DNA of 64,000 nt from Trachythela sp. YZ-2020. Its lineage: Eukaryota; Cnidaria; Anthozoa; Malacalcyonacea; Clavulariidae. Positions 34,665 to 46,733 of this stretch are shown here, piece after piece. Position 1 is the first letter of the stretch, and the number at the start of each line of letters is the position of its first letter. The stretch spans positions 62,001 to 126,000 of the forward strand of contig JADLSH010000327.1 in assembly GCA_016169945.1 (NCBI GenBank). The letters run 5' to 3'. Under the pieces are notes generated by a model that was not told where the DNA came from, made no database searches, and saw only the letters and a list, made by a program, of their open reading frames with translations. The position numbers and the translations under genes were made by a program.

Positions 34665-37412
34665 ACTTACTTACTTGCTTGTTTGCTTGCTTGCTTGCTT
34701 GGACCGCCTATTTGGGGAAACAAAGATCAACTGAGAAATGACTGGCCACGAAGCACTGAGGCTGGCGTGTTGGAATTGCGGCGGGGCTTATAGCAGTTTT
34801 GGTTATTTGAAACAAATATTACAAACTACGGATGTTCTGGCAGTTTCTGAGCACTGGCTGTATCGTGATAGTCTGCCTTTTCTAAACTCTCTGGATGAAC
34901 ATTTTGAGTGCTTTGCACGAAGCAGTTCTCAAAATGATTTGAATTTTCGATGGAGAAGAGGTCAGGGTGGTGTTGCGATTTCATGGAGACGAACTTTGGT
35001 TGGTCAACCGCTTCCAGAAGGAAATGACAGACTTGTAGCTATCAAGTTAAAAGGTACGTTTAATCTGGTTATTTGTTCTGTGTATTTTCCTTCGAGCAAC
35101 CGATCGTTATTGGATTTTAAGAAAACCTTAGATGAGGTTGAGCAATTTTATCTGTCTGTAAAGCGTGTAGCTGTCATGGCTGAGACACCAAATAACACTG
35201 CGTTTCACCTGCCTGTTATTTTACATATGGAATTAAAGGAAATACATGAAGCCAACTTAACTCGCTCAAAAGAGCGAATTGCATGGTCAAAGTGTATGAC
35301 AAATCACATTGAAATATTTATTGAGAATTTATCTAGATATTTATCTGCAGACCTGCTTCTGAGAATCTTTTCGAAACACCAGCTGATATTGACGCTCAAG
35401 TGTCTTTTTTATGCAAAGCAATTTGTCAAGCAGATCAGGCGCTTCCTCGTGTAATATATAATAAGAAAAAACCCATATTGGAATGAGAAATTAAATCGCC
35501 TTAAGAAAATTTCTCGACAAAAATTTAAAGAGTGGACATTTGAAGGACGTCCAAGGGGAATGCAGTATGCCAGCTGAATGCAGTATGCCAAGGGAATGCA
35601 GTATGCCAGCTGAATGCAGTATGCCAGGAGAATGCAGTATGCCGTAGAGTATAAAAGAGCCAAGTCCGTTTATAGAAAGGAAATCAGAAATTCGGCGCGA
35701 AGAGCGGAACAACAGGAATTTGATGAGATAAGTAATGCTTGTGAAATTGATAATGTGAAATTTTGGCGATTTTAAAAACGAGGTTGATAAGGATGTTGAA
35801 TGCGCAATTAAGCAGGAAGTATTTTTCGATGGCATTTTAGATCGGCCAATAACACTTGAAGAATTAGAATAACCAAACTCCCTGATGGAAAGGCTCCTGG
35901 TCATGATGGGGTATTTTATGAGCATATTAAGCTTGGGAAACGAGTTTTGTTGGTGCATATATCTTGTTCACCTATTCAACAGTATCATCAAAATAGAGTA
36001 TATCCTGTCATCCTTTAAGCTAGCAGTTAAAATACCAATTCCAAAGAGCGGAAAAGTTTTTGCGTGCACGTTTGATGATCATAGGGGAATTAGCTTGTTA
36101 ACAACTTTTAATACAATTTTGGAACGATTATTTCTTTCGAGAATTCATCAGAAATCACAGTGTAATCTACATACATTACAGGGTGCCTATCGGAGTGAGC
36201 ATGACGCTCTGACCACAGCTTTTGTTATTGATGAAACTATCAAACACTGTTGTGCGGAAGGGGATAATTAAGGCTTATGTCTGTTACGTGGACATTAAGA
36301 AAGCCTTTGATAATCTATGGATAAATGGAATGTTGTACAAATTGTATGATAATATGGGTATTAAGGGGAAGTGTTTAAAACTCATACTAAAGTGGTACAC
36401 GGGGATGAAAGAAATGGTACGGATAAGTGACTGTTATTCTAGATGCTATGATCTCCTACAAGGTACGCGTCAGGGTGGTATTTTATCTCCATGGTTGTTT
36501 ACAGTCTTCGTAAATGATTTAATAACACTTTTGCAAACAGCTCAGGTTGGGATTATAGTGCATGGAATGTATTATGGCTCGCCTATGTACGCAGATGATC
36601 TCACAATGAACTCACGGTTAAGAATGGTTTAGATCGAATGCTGAATATATTATACGAATATGGATTAACATGGAGAGTAAAGTTTAATCAGACAAAAACT
36701 GTCACAATGGTGTTTGGCGAGAAAACTTCTGACAGGCAGAGAAATGTAATAACACGGCATTGGTCTCTTGGTGACTTTCAACTTTGTGAAAAAGATGTTT
36801 GGAAAAATTTAGGGAAAATATGGCATATTAAAGCCAATGATAAGGAGCCAATTGAAGATGCTGTAAAGAAGGGCGATGCGTCCGGTGTAGAACTTGCATC
36901 AGTTAGGGTGTAGATTTGGCAGAATTAATCCAATTACGGCGAGCAAATTGTGGAAAAGAGTTGTTCTACCAAAAATGTTGTATGGTAGTGAGCTATGGCA
37001 GCTCAACAGAGGAAAGTGTCTGATGTCAGAAAAATGTCAAAACGTATTTGTTCGTGTGACTGAAGGTCTTTTGCCAGGAACATCTGGTACTGCTGCCAGG
37101 GGCCTTCTGGGCTTATGGAGCATTGAGGGGGAGATAGAGAAAAATAAGTTATGTTTTTTGGGACGTCTTATTAATTCGTCACATGACCTTGCACACAGGA
37201 AGCTACTGATGATACGAATTATTCGTTGGAAGTGTAGGAGGGAAATTTCGACTGTTTTGTGGATGATGTCATGACGATTGTGTTTAAACATAATTTGTGG
37301 CCTTTAATCGAAGCCTTTTTGGATGATGGTACTTTTCCAACTAATGCGCAGTGGAAGAGTGTAGTGTTTGGTGCGATTAAAGCTAATGAGGAATGTGTGT
37401 GGCGAGAAAGGT
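34665..37412 (+). pseudogene. Decayed non-LTR retrotransposon (EN + RT)
   Basis: The element is preceded by (CTTG)n at 34680-34700. An endonuclease/phosphatase-like part runs 34738-35190 (start ACWNCGG, SEHWL with the metal-binding Glu). RT pieces then follow in three frames. DGKAPGHDGVFYEHI is near 35885. Fingers and palm span 36222-36632 with DIKKAFDNLW, GTRQGGILSPWLF and the catalytic YADD. The thumb/C-terminal region spans 36638-37400 (LPKMLYGSELW). At least five frame breaks make it inactive. It ends at (GTAG)n near 37412, against the reversed tail of another element. The family looks different from the other LINEs here; I do not assign a clade. Confidence 0.85.
35555..35645 (+). repeat. 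18-bp tandem repeat inside the LINE
   Basis: GAATGCAGTATGCC plus AGCT/AAGG/AGGA is repeated five times in a row. It sits between the endonuclease and RT regions and adds to their frame disruption. Confidence 0.85.
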
Positions 37413-37600
37413 AGGTAGGTAGGTAGGTAATACTTTATTTAAAATCAAAATAGAGAACACGCTAGCCCCATCAACTCTAGGCTGGTTTACATAGGGGGCG
37501 TGTTTAAGTATTAAAAACATTTAAAAAAAAGGTACACTAAATACTAACACACAAACACACATATAATATATGATAACTAGGAAGCATGTCATTATCCAAC
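37413..37600 (-). mobile_element. LINE 3'-UTR fragment, opposite orientation
   Basis: Read on the minus strand it ends ...AAATAAAGTATTACC(TACC)n, a LINE-like 3' end with a tetranucleotide tail. It abuts the end of the + strand LINE tail to tail, sharing the GTAG microsatellite. Confidence 0.5.
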
Positions 37601-37925
37601 TATTGACTTAAACGAATGAAGCGACTCGGCCAATTTTGCTTCATTTGGGATTTAGACTGTCTTTCTAAAGAACGAGCCACAAACACTGATCACTTTTGTT
37701 TCAGAAAGGAAATCACAAAACATGATCACTTTAGCGGGTTAGTATATTTACTGTTTTTCAATGGTGATTTGTCATGCCTCAACAACGTGGTGAAATAATA
37801 GAACAAAGCACGAATTACGCCCATGTGAAATTCTAAGTGTTAAATGCATAAAGTGTTAAATTTGAATTGTAAAACGTTGCGTTCGTTCTGTTGAAGATGC
37901 TAGAACTTGTTAAAGTTAGTTATAC

Positions 37926-38324
37926 GTGGAAGACATGAGTGAGTCGGACGAAGACATTTATATAACACAAAATAAGTTTAGCGGCGTGGTATTTCCGACG
38001 ATTGAATTGGATGAAATTCTCGGTAATGCAGCAGGAGAGTTTGGTTACGAGAACGAAAGCGAAAAGCAATCTCAGGACAAGCATGACGAACAGACAACTT
38101 TTAGGAGAGGAGTTGTCGCCCTAAATGATGCAGAGGTCTTGGCGAGAAATAGTGAACGAATACCACTAAACACTAAAAAGACAATATTGTGGTGTTTAAA
38201 TGTTTGGGACGAGTGGCGAAAGGAACGAAATACCGTTACAGAGAATGCTGTTGATGTTGCTGGCCGATTTGGCGTAGTTCCCTCACGTGATTTACTACAT
38301 TTATGTAGGCATTTTTATCAATAA
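37926..38324 (+). CDS. Short protein resembling the N-terminus of Crypton-derived ZMYM/QRICH1-like proteins
   Basis: A 132-residue frame with an acidic N-terminus (MEDMSESDEDIYITQ) followed by a basic helical block, RIPLNTKKTILWCLNVWDEW (about residues 78-97). I recognise the latter as the NTKK..W.LNVW..W pattern ahead of the DUF3504/tyrosine-recombinase-like domain in Crypton-derived proteins. The expected region after RDLLHLCRHFYQ is cut by a stop at 38322-38324, and I find no continuation nearby. It may be a truncated element, a pseudogene or a 5' exon. The recognition is from memory of the motif only. No catalytic residues are present. Confidence 0.45.
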   Translation: MEDMSESDEDIYITQNKFSGVVFPTIELDEILGNAAGEFGYENESEKQSQDKHDEQTTFRRGVVALNDAEVLARNSERIPLNTKKTILWCLNVWDEWRKERNTVTENAVDVAGRFGVVPSRDLLHLCRHFYQ

Positions 38325-38329
38325 ATACC

Positions 38330-38660
38330 ATCATGATTGTATATATAGACAACGTTGATTACACATACACCTTGTGCACTACAGTCAACAACTGCATGAA
38401 GCATTGTACAAGTATAACTTAAACAAAACTTAAATGCTAACAGTAAGATAAATTTAAACACTCAATGAATTGTTGGAAAGTCGCCTTGTAGTCTTATCTG
38501 ATTTGTCCTCCCCCTGCTACTAATAAAAACTTGACAGGTTTCCTTGATTTTCTTGTTTGTTTTACAATTTTAGCAACCCAAAGCACAGTGCTGAAACAAA
38601 CACTGGTGACTGAGATCACTGCTAAAGGTTTTGGATATGAGCTCATAACGACATGGAGGT
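38330..38660. other. No feature seen
   Basis: Spacer between the Crypton-like frame and the MITE. A possible acceptor (TTTTAG) lies near 38570, but no coding continuation of the frame follows it. Confidence 0.3.
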
Positions 38661-38669
38661 AATTACAAC

Positions 38670-38935
38670 CATAGTCCCTATAACAGTGTCTGGAAACGCA
38701 TCTAAAGCTTTTGTTCTATGTTTTTGTTCATGTTTGTGCACCTTCACGCTCAGTAAACACATTGTTTTCTTAGCATAATGAAGGAAGCAGCCAATAAACT
38801 CCGTGCAGCTGAATATTAACATTTGTAAAACAAAGAAAACGTGCACTCTCAGTACACCCTCAACATCAACCCACGGACATGGTTATAAACTTTCAAGTTT
38901 GCCACGTTTCCAGACACTGTATTATAGGGACTATG
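38670..38935. mobile_element. MITE with perfect 7-bp target duplication
   Basis: Terminal inverted repeats of about 29 bp begin CATAGTCCCTATAACAGTGT and end with the inverse (CAGACACTGT...GGACTATG). TTACAAC flanks both sides (38663-38669 and 38936-38942). 266 bp, non-coding. Confidence 0.8.
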
Positions 38936-38944
38936 TTACAACTA

Positions 38945-39930
38945 ACCTGTATGTCAGACCTCCATTTTTCCTGCTTTGCAATGCATGGTCATGACAAAAC
39001 TGCACTTGACTACACAAGGCTTGATTACACAATAGCATGAGTTGCTGTGTAGCAATGAGTTAATGAATTCATAGTAAACTGTAAGCTGAGGCGGTTAATC
39101 GGTTAACTGGAATGAATCGGTTATTTTTAAAGATTGGTTACTCCGTTTAGACTACTTTGAGTGAACCGAAAACCGATTAAAAAATGGAAGAAAAACCACT
39201 GCTGTTGCGTTGAAATAAAAATGAATGAAGGAAAGGTTTTTTTAACGTCTCAAATGTACATTGTACGTTCTAAGGGATGAAGTCACTTCTTAAAAAAAAG
39301 AGATGAAGTCCCTTCTTTTTTGCCATGATCTATTGTTCAAAAGACTCTCAGTTGAGTCGGTTATTTCGTTACGGTTATCGGTTTCAGTTATTTATCAAAA
39401 CTGCCTCAGCCTAGTAAACTGCAAAGTGATATTGAAAATTTCCCTGCACCACTACCAGTACACTAATGATTGCCAGATAAACCCCTAAATTTGAACTATA
39501 AATGAGTAGGTTTCCAAATTTGCAATAATGTTGAATTGGGTATTTACTGTAACTACATTAGCTCAATTACATTTATAGGGAACCAATATTGTGGAACCAA
39601 TATTGAACTTGAGGAACCAATATTGTTTGTCAACCTGAAATGGTTCATGTATTTTGAGGGGTTGAATTTTCCGAAGTTAAGGCCTGTACAATACTTCTTA
39701 ATGTACTAAAACAGTTTTTGTACCATATTAGTCTTGATGAAACAGCATCTGAAGTAAACTTGTGAAGATTGGAACTTTATAGCTCTTGCAAGAATGAAAG
39801 GCAGAGGTTGGAAACAGCTGGTGAGGAACTGATACACTACTACAGTGAAGTGTTTGATGTCAAACATGGTATCTTCAATCAGGTTAGTGAATATACGTGG
39901 ATTTGACAATATATTAACTGGATAAATAAT
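38945..39930. other. No gene seen
   Basis: The repetitive stretch 39085-39180 contains GGTTAATCGGTTAAC-like and AACCGATT motifs in both directions, probably an old palindromic element; GGTTATTTCGTTACGGTTA returns at 39358. Otherwise nothing. Confidence 0.35.
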
Positions 39931-39934
39931 ATGT

Positions 39935-40131
39935 AGAAGGTCTTGGTGGATGGACATTTCGAGTGAAATATACAATATTTTAGACCTGAACGGGAACGGC
40001 TGCGAAAAATGCAACTCTAAGTCCTCCGACAGGAATTGAATCTGCGGTCCTGCAACTCCGGTGCAGCGCTCTGACCACTGAGCTACAGAGTCCAGTTGCC
40101 AAGCGTTAACCACAAGTTCATGTATATATAT
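39935..40131 (-). mobile_element. tRNA-derived SINE, inverted copy
   Basis: On the minus strand: TGTAGCTCAGTGGTCAGAGC (A box) then a CAATTCCTGTC B-box region, a CTTAGAGTTGCATTTTTCGC body and a CCATCCACCAAGACCTTCTA tail. Head-to-head with the next copy across a short palindromic spacer (GCGGGTAATGCGGGCTGTGA / TCACAGCCCGCAGTACCCGC). Confidence 0.8.
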
Positions 40132-40164
40132 AGATGCGGGTAATGCGGGCTGTGATAACGTAAA

Positions 40165-40590
40165 TTACAAGTAAGTCACAGCCCGCAGTACCCGCATCTA
40201 TATATACATGAACTTGTTGTTAACGCTTGGCAACTGGACTCTGTAGCTCAGTGGTCAGAGCGCTGCACCGGAGTCGCAGGGCCGCAGGTTCAATTCCTGT
40301 CAGAGGACTTAAGCCTGGTTCACACGATGAAATAAGCATAAGCACAAGCGCAAGCATGGTTCACACGATGAAATAAGCACAAGCGCGGAACGCTTTGATG
40401 TGCTTATACTGAAGAACGGAAGGTTTGATATCCTTGCGTTAATGTCGGAACGTTTGATCTCTTATGCTTACGCTTGTGCTTATCTCACTCGTGTGAACCA
40501 GGCTTTAGAGTTGCATTTTTCGCAGCCGTTCCCATTCAAATGTCCATCCACCAAGACCTTCTACATCAATTTCAATCGAGTGAGATGCAG
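40165..40590 (+). mobile_element. tRNA-derived SINE, interrupted by a MITE
   Basis: A box TGTAGCTCAGTGGTCAGAGC near 40243 and B box GGTTCAATTCC near 40288. The SINE continues after the MITE at 40505 with GAGTTGCATTTTTCGCAGCC and the CCATCCACCAAGACCTTCTA tail. The tRNA part would not fold as a normal tRNA gene with its own 3' end, so I call a SINE and not a tRNA. Confidence 0.85.
40312..40504. mobile_element. Harbinger-like MITE nested in the SINE, TSD TTA
   Basis: 193 bp. Left end AGCCTGGTTCACACGATG, right end CGTGTGAACCAGGCT. It is flanked on both sides by TTA (40309-40311, 40505-40507). Removing it restores GGACTTAGAGTTGC, the uninterrupted SINE sequence seen near 40810. A 3-bp TTA/TAA duplication is the mark of PIF/Harbinger elements. 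Confidence 0.85.
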
Positions 40591-40599
40591 AATTTACCT

Positions 40600-40624
40600 T
40601 ATCACAGCCCGCAGTACCCGCATC

Positions 40625-40655
<31 letters not shown>

Positions 40656-40925
40656 TATATATATACATGAACTTGTGGTTAACGCTTGGCAACTGGACTC
40701 TGTAGCTTGGCAACTGGACAAGTAAATTCTTGTAATTTAGCTTATCACAGCCCGCAGTACCCGCATCTATATATATACATGAACTTAGAGTTGCATTTTT
40801 CTGTCGGAGGACTTAGAGTTGCATTTTTCGCAGCCGTTCCCGTTCAGGTCTAAAATATTGTATATAATATTTCACTCGAAATGTCCATCCACCAAGAACT
40901 TCTACATCAATTTCTTGGATAAATA
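40600..40925 (+). mobile_element. Further partial SINE copies with (TA)n
   Basis: Two more starts of the same element (CACAGCCCGCAGTACCCGCA at about 40605 and 40746). The first is expanded by (TA)n and lacks the tRNA boxes. The second jumps directly into the GAGTTGCATTTTTC body at about 40786 and ends in CCATCCACCAAGAACTTCTA. Likely internal deletions or template switching. Confidence 0.7.
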
Positions 40926-41299
40926 ACAGTACATTGAGTTGCTACAACTAACTAATACAGTCCTGTCCTTGAGTAACATGCCAACCACTCGCGAGTGGGC
41001 CAAACTATTTGAAAAGCGGCACACTCGTTTCACTCGCATAGTACATTACAGTCCAATAGAGTATTTTGAGTATATTAAATCCATTGTTGAAAAAACATAT
41101 TTACATGATCTTTCATTGATGCGAACAAGAGTCGTCATAGACTTGCAACTTTAATAATAGTAATGATTGACCATTGCTGTATACAGTAATGTTCCATTCC
41201 CTGAGAAGGTACTTTAGCAAAACGGTTGCAAATCTGTTACTGTGAAAATTCAAAAAATGAATCTCAAAGAAAATGTTCCATACTTCCATAGCAATGGTT

Positions 41300-41405
41300 A
41301 ACCATTAGCTGGTAATGCACCCAGATGCGCCCTACTTTAGTATTTTACTCTGTCAAACACCAGACGATTTTACTCGTCAGAGGTAGGGTACTGCCAGTTA
41401 ATGGG
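41300..41405 (+). mobile_element. MITE-like repeat related to 8283-8392
   Basis: GCCCTACTTTAGTATTTTAC, CCAGACGATTTTACTCGTCA and GGTACTGCCAGTTAATGG occur in order; the reverse complement of 8283-8392 matches it. Confidence 0.6.
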
Positions 41406-41409
41406 TTAA

Positions 41410-44400
41410 TTAACAAAATTGTTTTGGTTAATGCTGTACATGCATGGATATAGCTATGAATTCTAAATGTTATTGTGAGTTGTTAGAATTCTGTCTTTAT
41501 TTGCCTTATTTCATGAGTTCAGGGAAGAATACTCATATTAGCACCCATCTATGGATTTCAAAGATTCATGAAATCAATTCGAAAAATGTGATTCAAAAAT
41601 TTCAACCTTGTGCGAATAGAAGGTGGGAATTTGTGAGCACAGATTTGTACAATTTTGCATTGCATTTACAATTTTGTAAACTTAACTCAAAATATAAATT
41701 GGTTTGACTTGCTGATTTGAATTGGATTGAATTGCGGTTAGTAGAATTGCTATATCTATGTACAGTACTGTAGAACTAGTAACTACTGTATCAACACATG
41801 CCTCTATCCTGAATAATCCTCTGTTTTAGTTGCCCCAGGTATACAGTACTTGCTCGTTTATGTTTTCGTACCCTTGAATAACAAATATATGATGTTTACA
41901 TCTTGATTGTTGGATTTCAGTCTAGGTAGTGATAAACAGTATTCATAAGCTTGCTTGAAGAATTTAACCATCTGAATTTTTGCTCAAAATAAGAGCTCGT
42001 TTCTATATTTTTTCACGTAAAATGTAGTTGGATCCTTGAACAAAGCTCGTGAACATAAAATATTGCACTAAATTATTACTATGCTGTAGGAAAGTATAAC
42101 CTACTGTAGCCATAGGGAAGTATGTATTTTCAATATTCCAGTATGTACTGTAGTACCTGAGTATATTAATTCATTTTTCCAGAAATAATGCAATGCGATC
42201 AGTATAATCTTCATACAGGCATGGCTATGCAAGACTTTCAATAGGTTTATACACATATACAGGTGAGCCAAATTAGCTAAATAAATTTATATATGCTTGT
42301 GGGTTTTGTTATTGTTTACCGAAAAAAAATGAAATGTAATATTTTACTGCAGTACTCTAAAAATGCTACTAGATCCTAGAAACCATATTTACACTGTATC
42401 ACGTTGGAGATATCATCTATTAAAGTTGTGATATTCTTTCAGAATTTAGTTCGTGATGGAACTACGATGAAATAAGGATTTCTATTTTTCTTCGTCCTGG
42501 AATACGATCTGTATCAAATGTGATCGCTTCAATAAATGCACGCTGGGATGCTGTAAAGCTACATGTATAAAGTTTGGCATTGGCAACATTGATAACTGAG
42601 GTTTCAGCAACATTGAGGTAACAGATTTTTGCTTCTCTATACTGATATAGTTCACTTGGCAATATTCAAACTATCGTGTCTGTTACTTAGCTGTGGATTG
42701 TTTATTGGCCAGCTATTTCACTTTCCCATAGCACAAACGTTCATATGTGCTTTATCCTTTCTTTTTGTGTTTCATTTGATTTTGTTTGTCTAGTCTTGGC
42801 TTGTAATATTTCATCATGTCATGTCCTGTACTGTCCCATCTGGTATTTGTCTTGTGTTTTGTGTTTGTCTTGTGTTTTGTATATCTTAAATATCATCGTA
42901 TATGATACGCAGTCTTGCTGTAACATTGCTCATTTTAACTGAAGTGTTATTGCGCCTAGCAACAGTCTTTTGATTATGCCAAATGCAAAGAAATATAAAA
43001 TCCTGTGAGCTATACAGTGTCAGTTCCAATTTATTATTGTAACCGCTAAAATTTATTTTATAATAAGGAAATCTTCTAAGCTTACTCGACTTGCATTTTA
43101 AATTGCTTCACAGCATTTTCACATTCGAACATAATACGCCATTGAAGAGTTCCCCCACAAGGGAGAACACTCATCTGGGGAGCGGGAGAGGGTGGGGCTT
43201 ACTCGGAATTGCAAGCAAACGTATTGAGAGTTATTCAATTGCAATATTTTATCCATACTTAGTTTCAATTGGAAATTACAGTAGTAACCTTAGAAAAGAA
43301 ATCCTGTTTAGACATTAGTAAAAACTCTTTTAACCTAAAAAATCAACACACATATAATCTGGTGCAAATGTCACGTGCCGAGCACTCTACTTCTTAGACC
43401 ACCATTCTTGCAACAGAATGGTAGTGAAGAACAATATATTTGGTTAAAGTAGTTTAATTTATTGTACAGGTTTGCGTGACGTTAGCTTACCTTACAATGA
43501 GTTATTTACGTAATATGACGGGCGTCTACACCCTAAGAGAACCTACACCCTAATTAACATTATCAGCGCAACCGAAAATATTCAACCTTATATAGCCTTA
43601 TATTTTTATCTTTAGCTTTTACATGTTGATTTGATCAGTAGTCGCCTTACGACATATACTGCATAAATATTCTCTTATATTGTCCCACCAATATATAGCC
43701 TTACATTGGGAAAGCACAAAGGCAAATTTTTAAATTCAAATTTTTCACCTTTGGGAGACATGTAACTGCTTGCGGAATAGCAGTTACTCCAGAAATGTTG
43801 ATGAACGACAAGAGTATAATGTACTCCAAAAGGTCATTTTGTACATGTACCATTCCTCTTTATTCCATTTTCGAAATTGCACGAAGAGATCCCTTATATT
43901 TCCGGGGAGACCAGCAGCTTTGGTGGCATTCATGAGAAACTTCCCGATTGTAAATTTACAGCTGAAATATGTTGACATAGAAACCGGTGAAAGTACTATT
44001 AATATACAGTACAACCGCATGTTAAACCTGCATTTTGATTCCGTACTTCCTTTCCTTTGTTGTGAGGAAACCATATTTAAAACACGCTATACTACAATGC
44101 AAATTTACCTGCTACGGAAATTTACCCGCTATACTTATATGGGTCATGTGGATTAGTAGTAACAAATTATATTCTAATGATATCCAACGAGTATGAAATT
44201 CTATATTGCTTTAGAGACGTTTCTTGTAGTATTCACTTGTTTCAATAGGTTCTACTGGAACATGAATAATGTCAACAATAACCCTAGCTTAGCTTATGTT
44301 ATCATAATGTTGTTAAACCAGTGTGAAAATATTTGAAACAGTTTCTTGTACTAGTCAGGAACTAGCAAACATTGCACTTGTTGCTTCAATTATCGCATGT

Positions 44401-45745
44401 AACTGTTTGATTTTTGGGTTATTGGAATTTTCATTGACAATAGCTTCAAAAAGTTTCATTGCGATATCATTTCCTTGCTCGAACATTTTGTCCTTCATGC
44501 CACATTGCCCGAAACCCTCTCATATTTTCGGAGCAGCGAGCTTCCGTTCAGTTTGAAACTTCAGCGGTAGGTACTGTAATGCAAATACATTTTGGAAATG
44601 GAAACAATGAATTTATTGCCATCCTTTCGACCTTCATCACTTTTATCTTTTGTTTCCTGCTTTTCTGTTACATGTTCTTCATGGTTTCTCTTTTTCGGTT
44701 GGATTTTCAATTTTATACATTGCCTGGTTGGACACATGGAAAGCAATGTTTTAAAATTTCATTGTTAAAAATTTGGCGGTAAAGGTGGATTTTCCCATGC
44801 AGGTGTCGTTCCATTCTCATTGTTCAACATTCTACTCATGAATGATAGACAAATTAAGCCCTTCTGCTACATATTCGTTTTTTGTGTTTGCTCTATTCTA
44901 ATGGGACTTATTCTATTTCTAATGGGTTTTACCAGGAGTTAAAGAAACTTTTGGACGTGGTTTGACTGAAGTTTCTGACATCAAAAATTATTCAACTTCC
45001 AAATCACACATGTCTCGCGGAAGTTATTGGTGCTAAGTTGTAAAATATGAATACAATGCTAATAGCAGTTTTTCTAAAGATTGAAACTGTCTGCAAAACT
45101 GCAATAATTTAACAACACAAATTCATGCTAGTTAATCTATAATTTTGACAAATTTTCATCATGAAATTTAAGCAACACAGGGGAGAGAATAGGTTGGCAT
45201 CCTAAATTCACAGATTTCATTGGCACTTCATATTTCAGTCCTTACTCCTTATGTTGTTACACTATAAGAGCCAAGCATTGACATTGGCAATATCAACACA
45301 ATAGAGTAGAACATCGAGGTAGAGCACAATAGTGTGTCACCAGCCATTCCATCGTTGAACTGACATATCGTGTATCTGGGCATTTGACCTCGACATGCTT
45401 CTTGAGTTGGCATCCTTTCTTTTCACAGTTTTCGAGGCCTCAACGCCAGCATATGTGGACACCAGTTGCACGCATGCCATCAAATAATGTAAAGCTGGGA
45501 GACATCATCAGTTCGAAAGTCTAAACTTCCTGTTCCATTGTCCATTCTCTTCTCATTCTTCAACCACCAATTAGATTGTTAGGAACACTAGCAACAGTAG
45601 TCATTACAAAATACAGTAGAGAAAATCTTACCACATGGGCGTCAAGAAAATGTCTTGGTAATATCTCTTCAAATTCACACACAAAACTACAATTTGGGCC
45701 TTCCATCTCCGACCTATATATCTGCAAAGCCATAGAAGACAACTA
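41410..45745. other. 4.3 kb without a supportable gene
   Basis: Several frames of 60-128 codons exist on both strands and overlap one another (for example 43770-44156 + with 43784-44074 -), none with a recognisable domain or clear splice structure. No strong repeat was seen. An intron or intergenic region is most likely. Confidence 0.4.
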
Positions 45746-45747
45746 GA

Positions 45748-46618
45748 AATACATGCATGCAGTAACCCCTCGCCCATTTGAACCATAGTTAAGTTTGAAC
45801 CAAACAATTTACTCCCGAAAGTTATTGTAACATGAAGTACTGAGTCGACGAATGTAACCATGGTAACACGCAACATTGTATATTTTTTATATTTTAATTT
45901 GTACAAAATCTTATTTTGTTTTTAACTATAAAATTATCAATTGTCCAACTATATAAAGTGGGTATGCTATTGTGTACTCTTTTAGCTTTAATTTACTGTA
46001 ACATTCAACCTTAGACGTTCACAAAACGTTTCGAAATTTTCAAAAAACTTCAACTGCTTTTCGAGGAGTATTTTTATATTTCGCACTTGCTTTTGCAATG
46101 AAGTTTTTGAGATTTAATGTTTGTTTATTTTTCTATAACATATTTGAATCAATACTAAAATACTCTTAAAGATCAATCAATGTTGTATTGACCACACAGA
46201 ATGATCTACACATTTTCAAATTCACAAACTATACTGCAAGCTATGTTAAAAAATCGGCAAAGCAAGCATGGAAAATAGACACTTGCCTGTTTAAAACGCT
46301 CCTTTTTCGGTCTTTCGACTTTTTCTCCTCTTGTTAATTTGTCCTCTAAATAATTTTCATTTATCTTGTTTTGGAGACAGAGACTTACTTATAAAATGAG
46401 TGCAAAACTAATTTTGAAAAAAGTTTGCAAAATGGAAGTCTTCTCTCGGCTTGAACTTGCGCATGCGCATAACTTACGAAAAGGTCCTGTCCAGTCCAGT
46501 CCATGACAAAAAAAAATGGCGGACGACTTTGCATTCCACAATGTTTTCACATACCCGGGTGTAAATCTCCGAGCGGAATTAGTACCCTCGCACGGCGCTT
46601 CGCGCCGGCTCGGGGATA
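45748..46618 (+). repeat. Dispersed ~850-bp repeat, copy B
   Basis: Reverse-complement counterpart of 9138-9988, with the GC hairpin at 46597-46618 (GGCGCTTCGCGCC) and the NRF1-like GCGCATGCGC (as TGCGCATGCGCATAAC here) near 46460. Flanking sequences differ from copy A, so the ends are probably true element ends. Confidence 0.7.
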
Positions 46619-46733
46619 ATAACATACAGCAATAACCTATTAATCTTGATGATACACAGCATACGATATGTTTAATGCGGCAGTATTGTGATTCATATTC
46701 AATACAAACAAGCTGGCTTTGTTTTGGTATGTT

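Noticed and set aside
40240..40310. tRNA gene
   Set aside because: A and B boxes are present, but the sequence continues into a repeated body and tail shared by several copies; it is a SINE head.
43770..44156. 128-codon + frame with a 96-codon frame opposite
   Set aside because: No domain or splice context; frames overlap and neither is favoured by composition.
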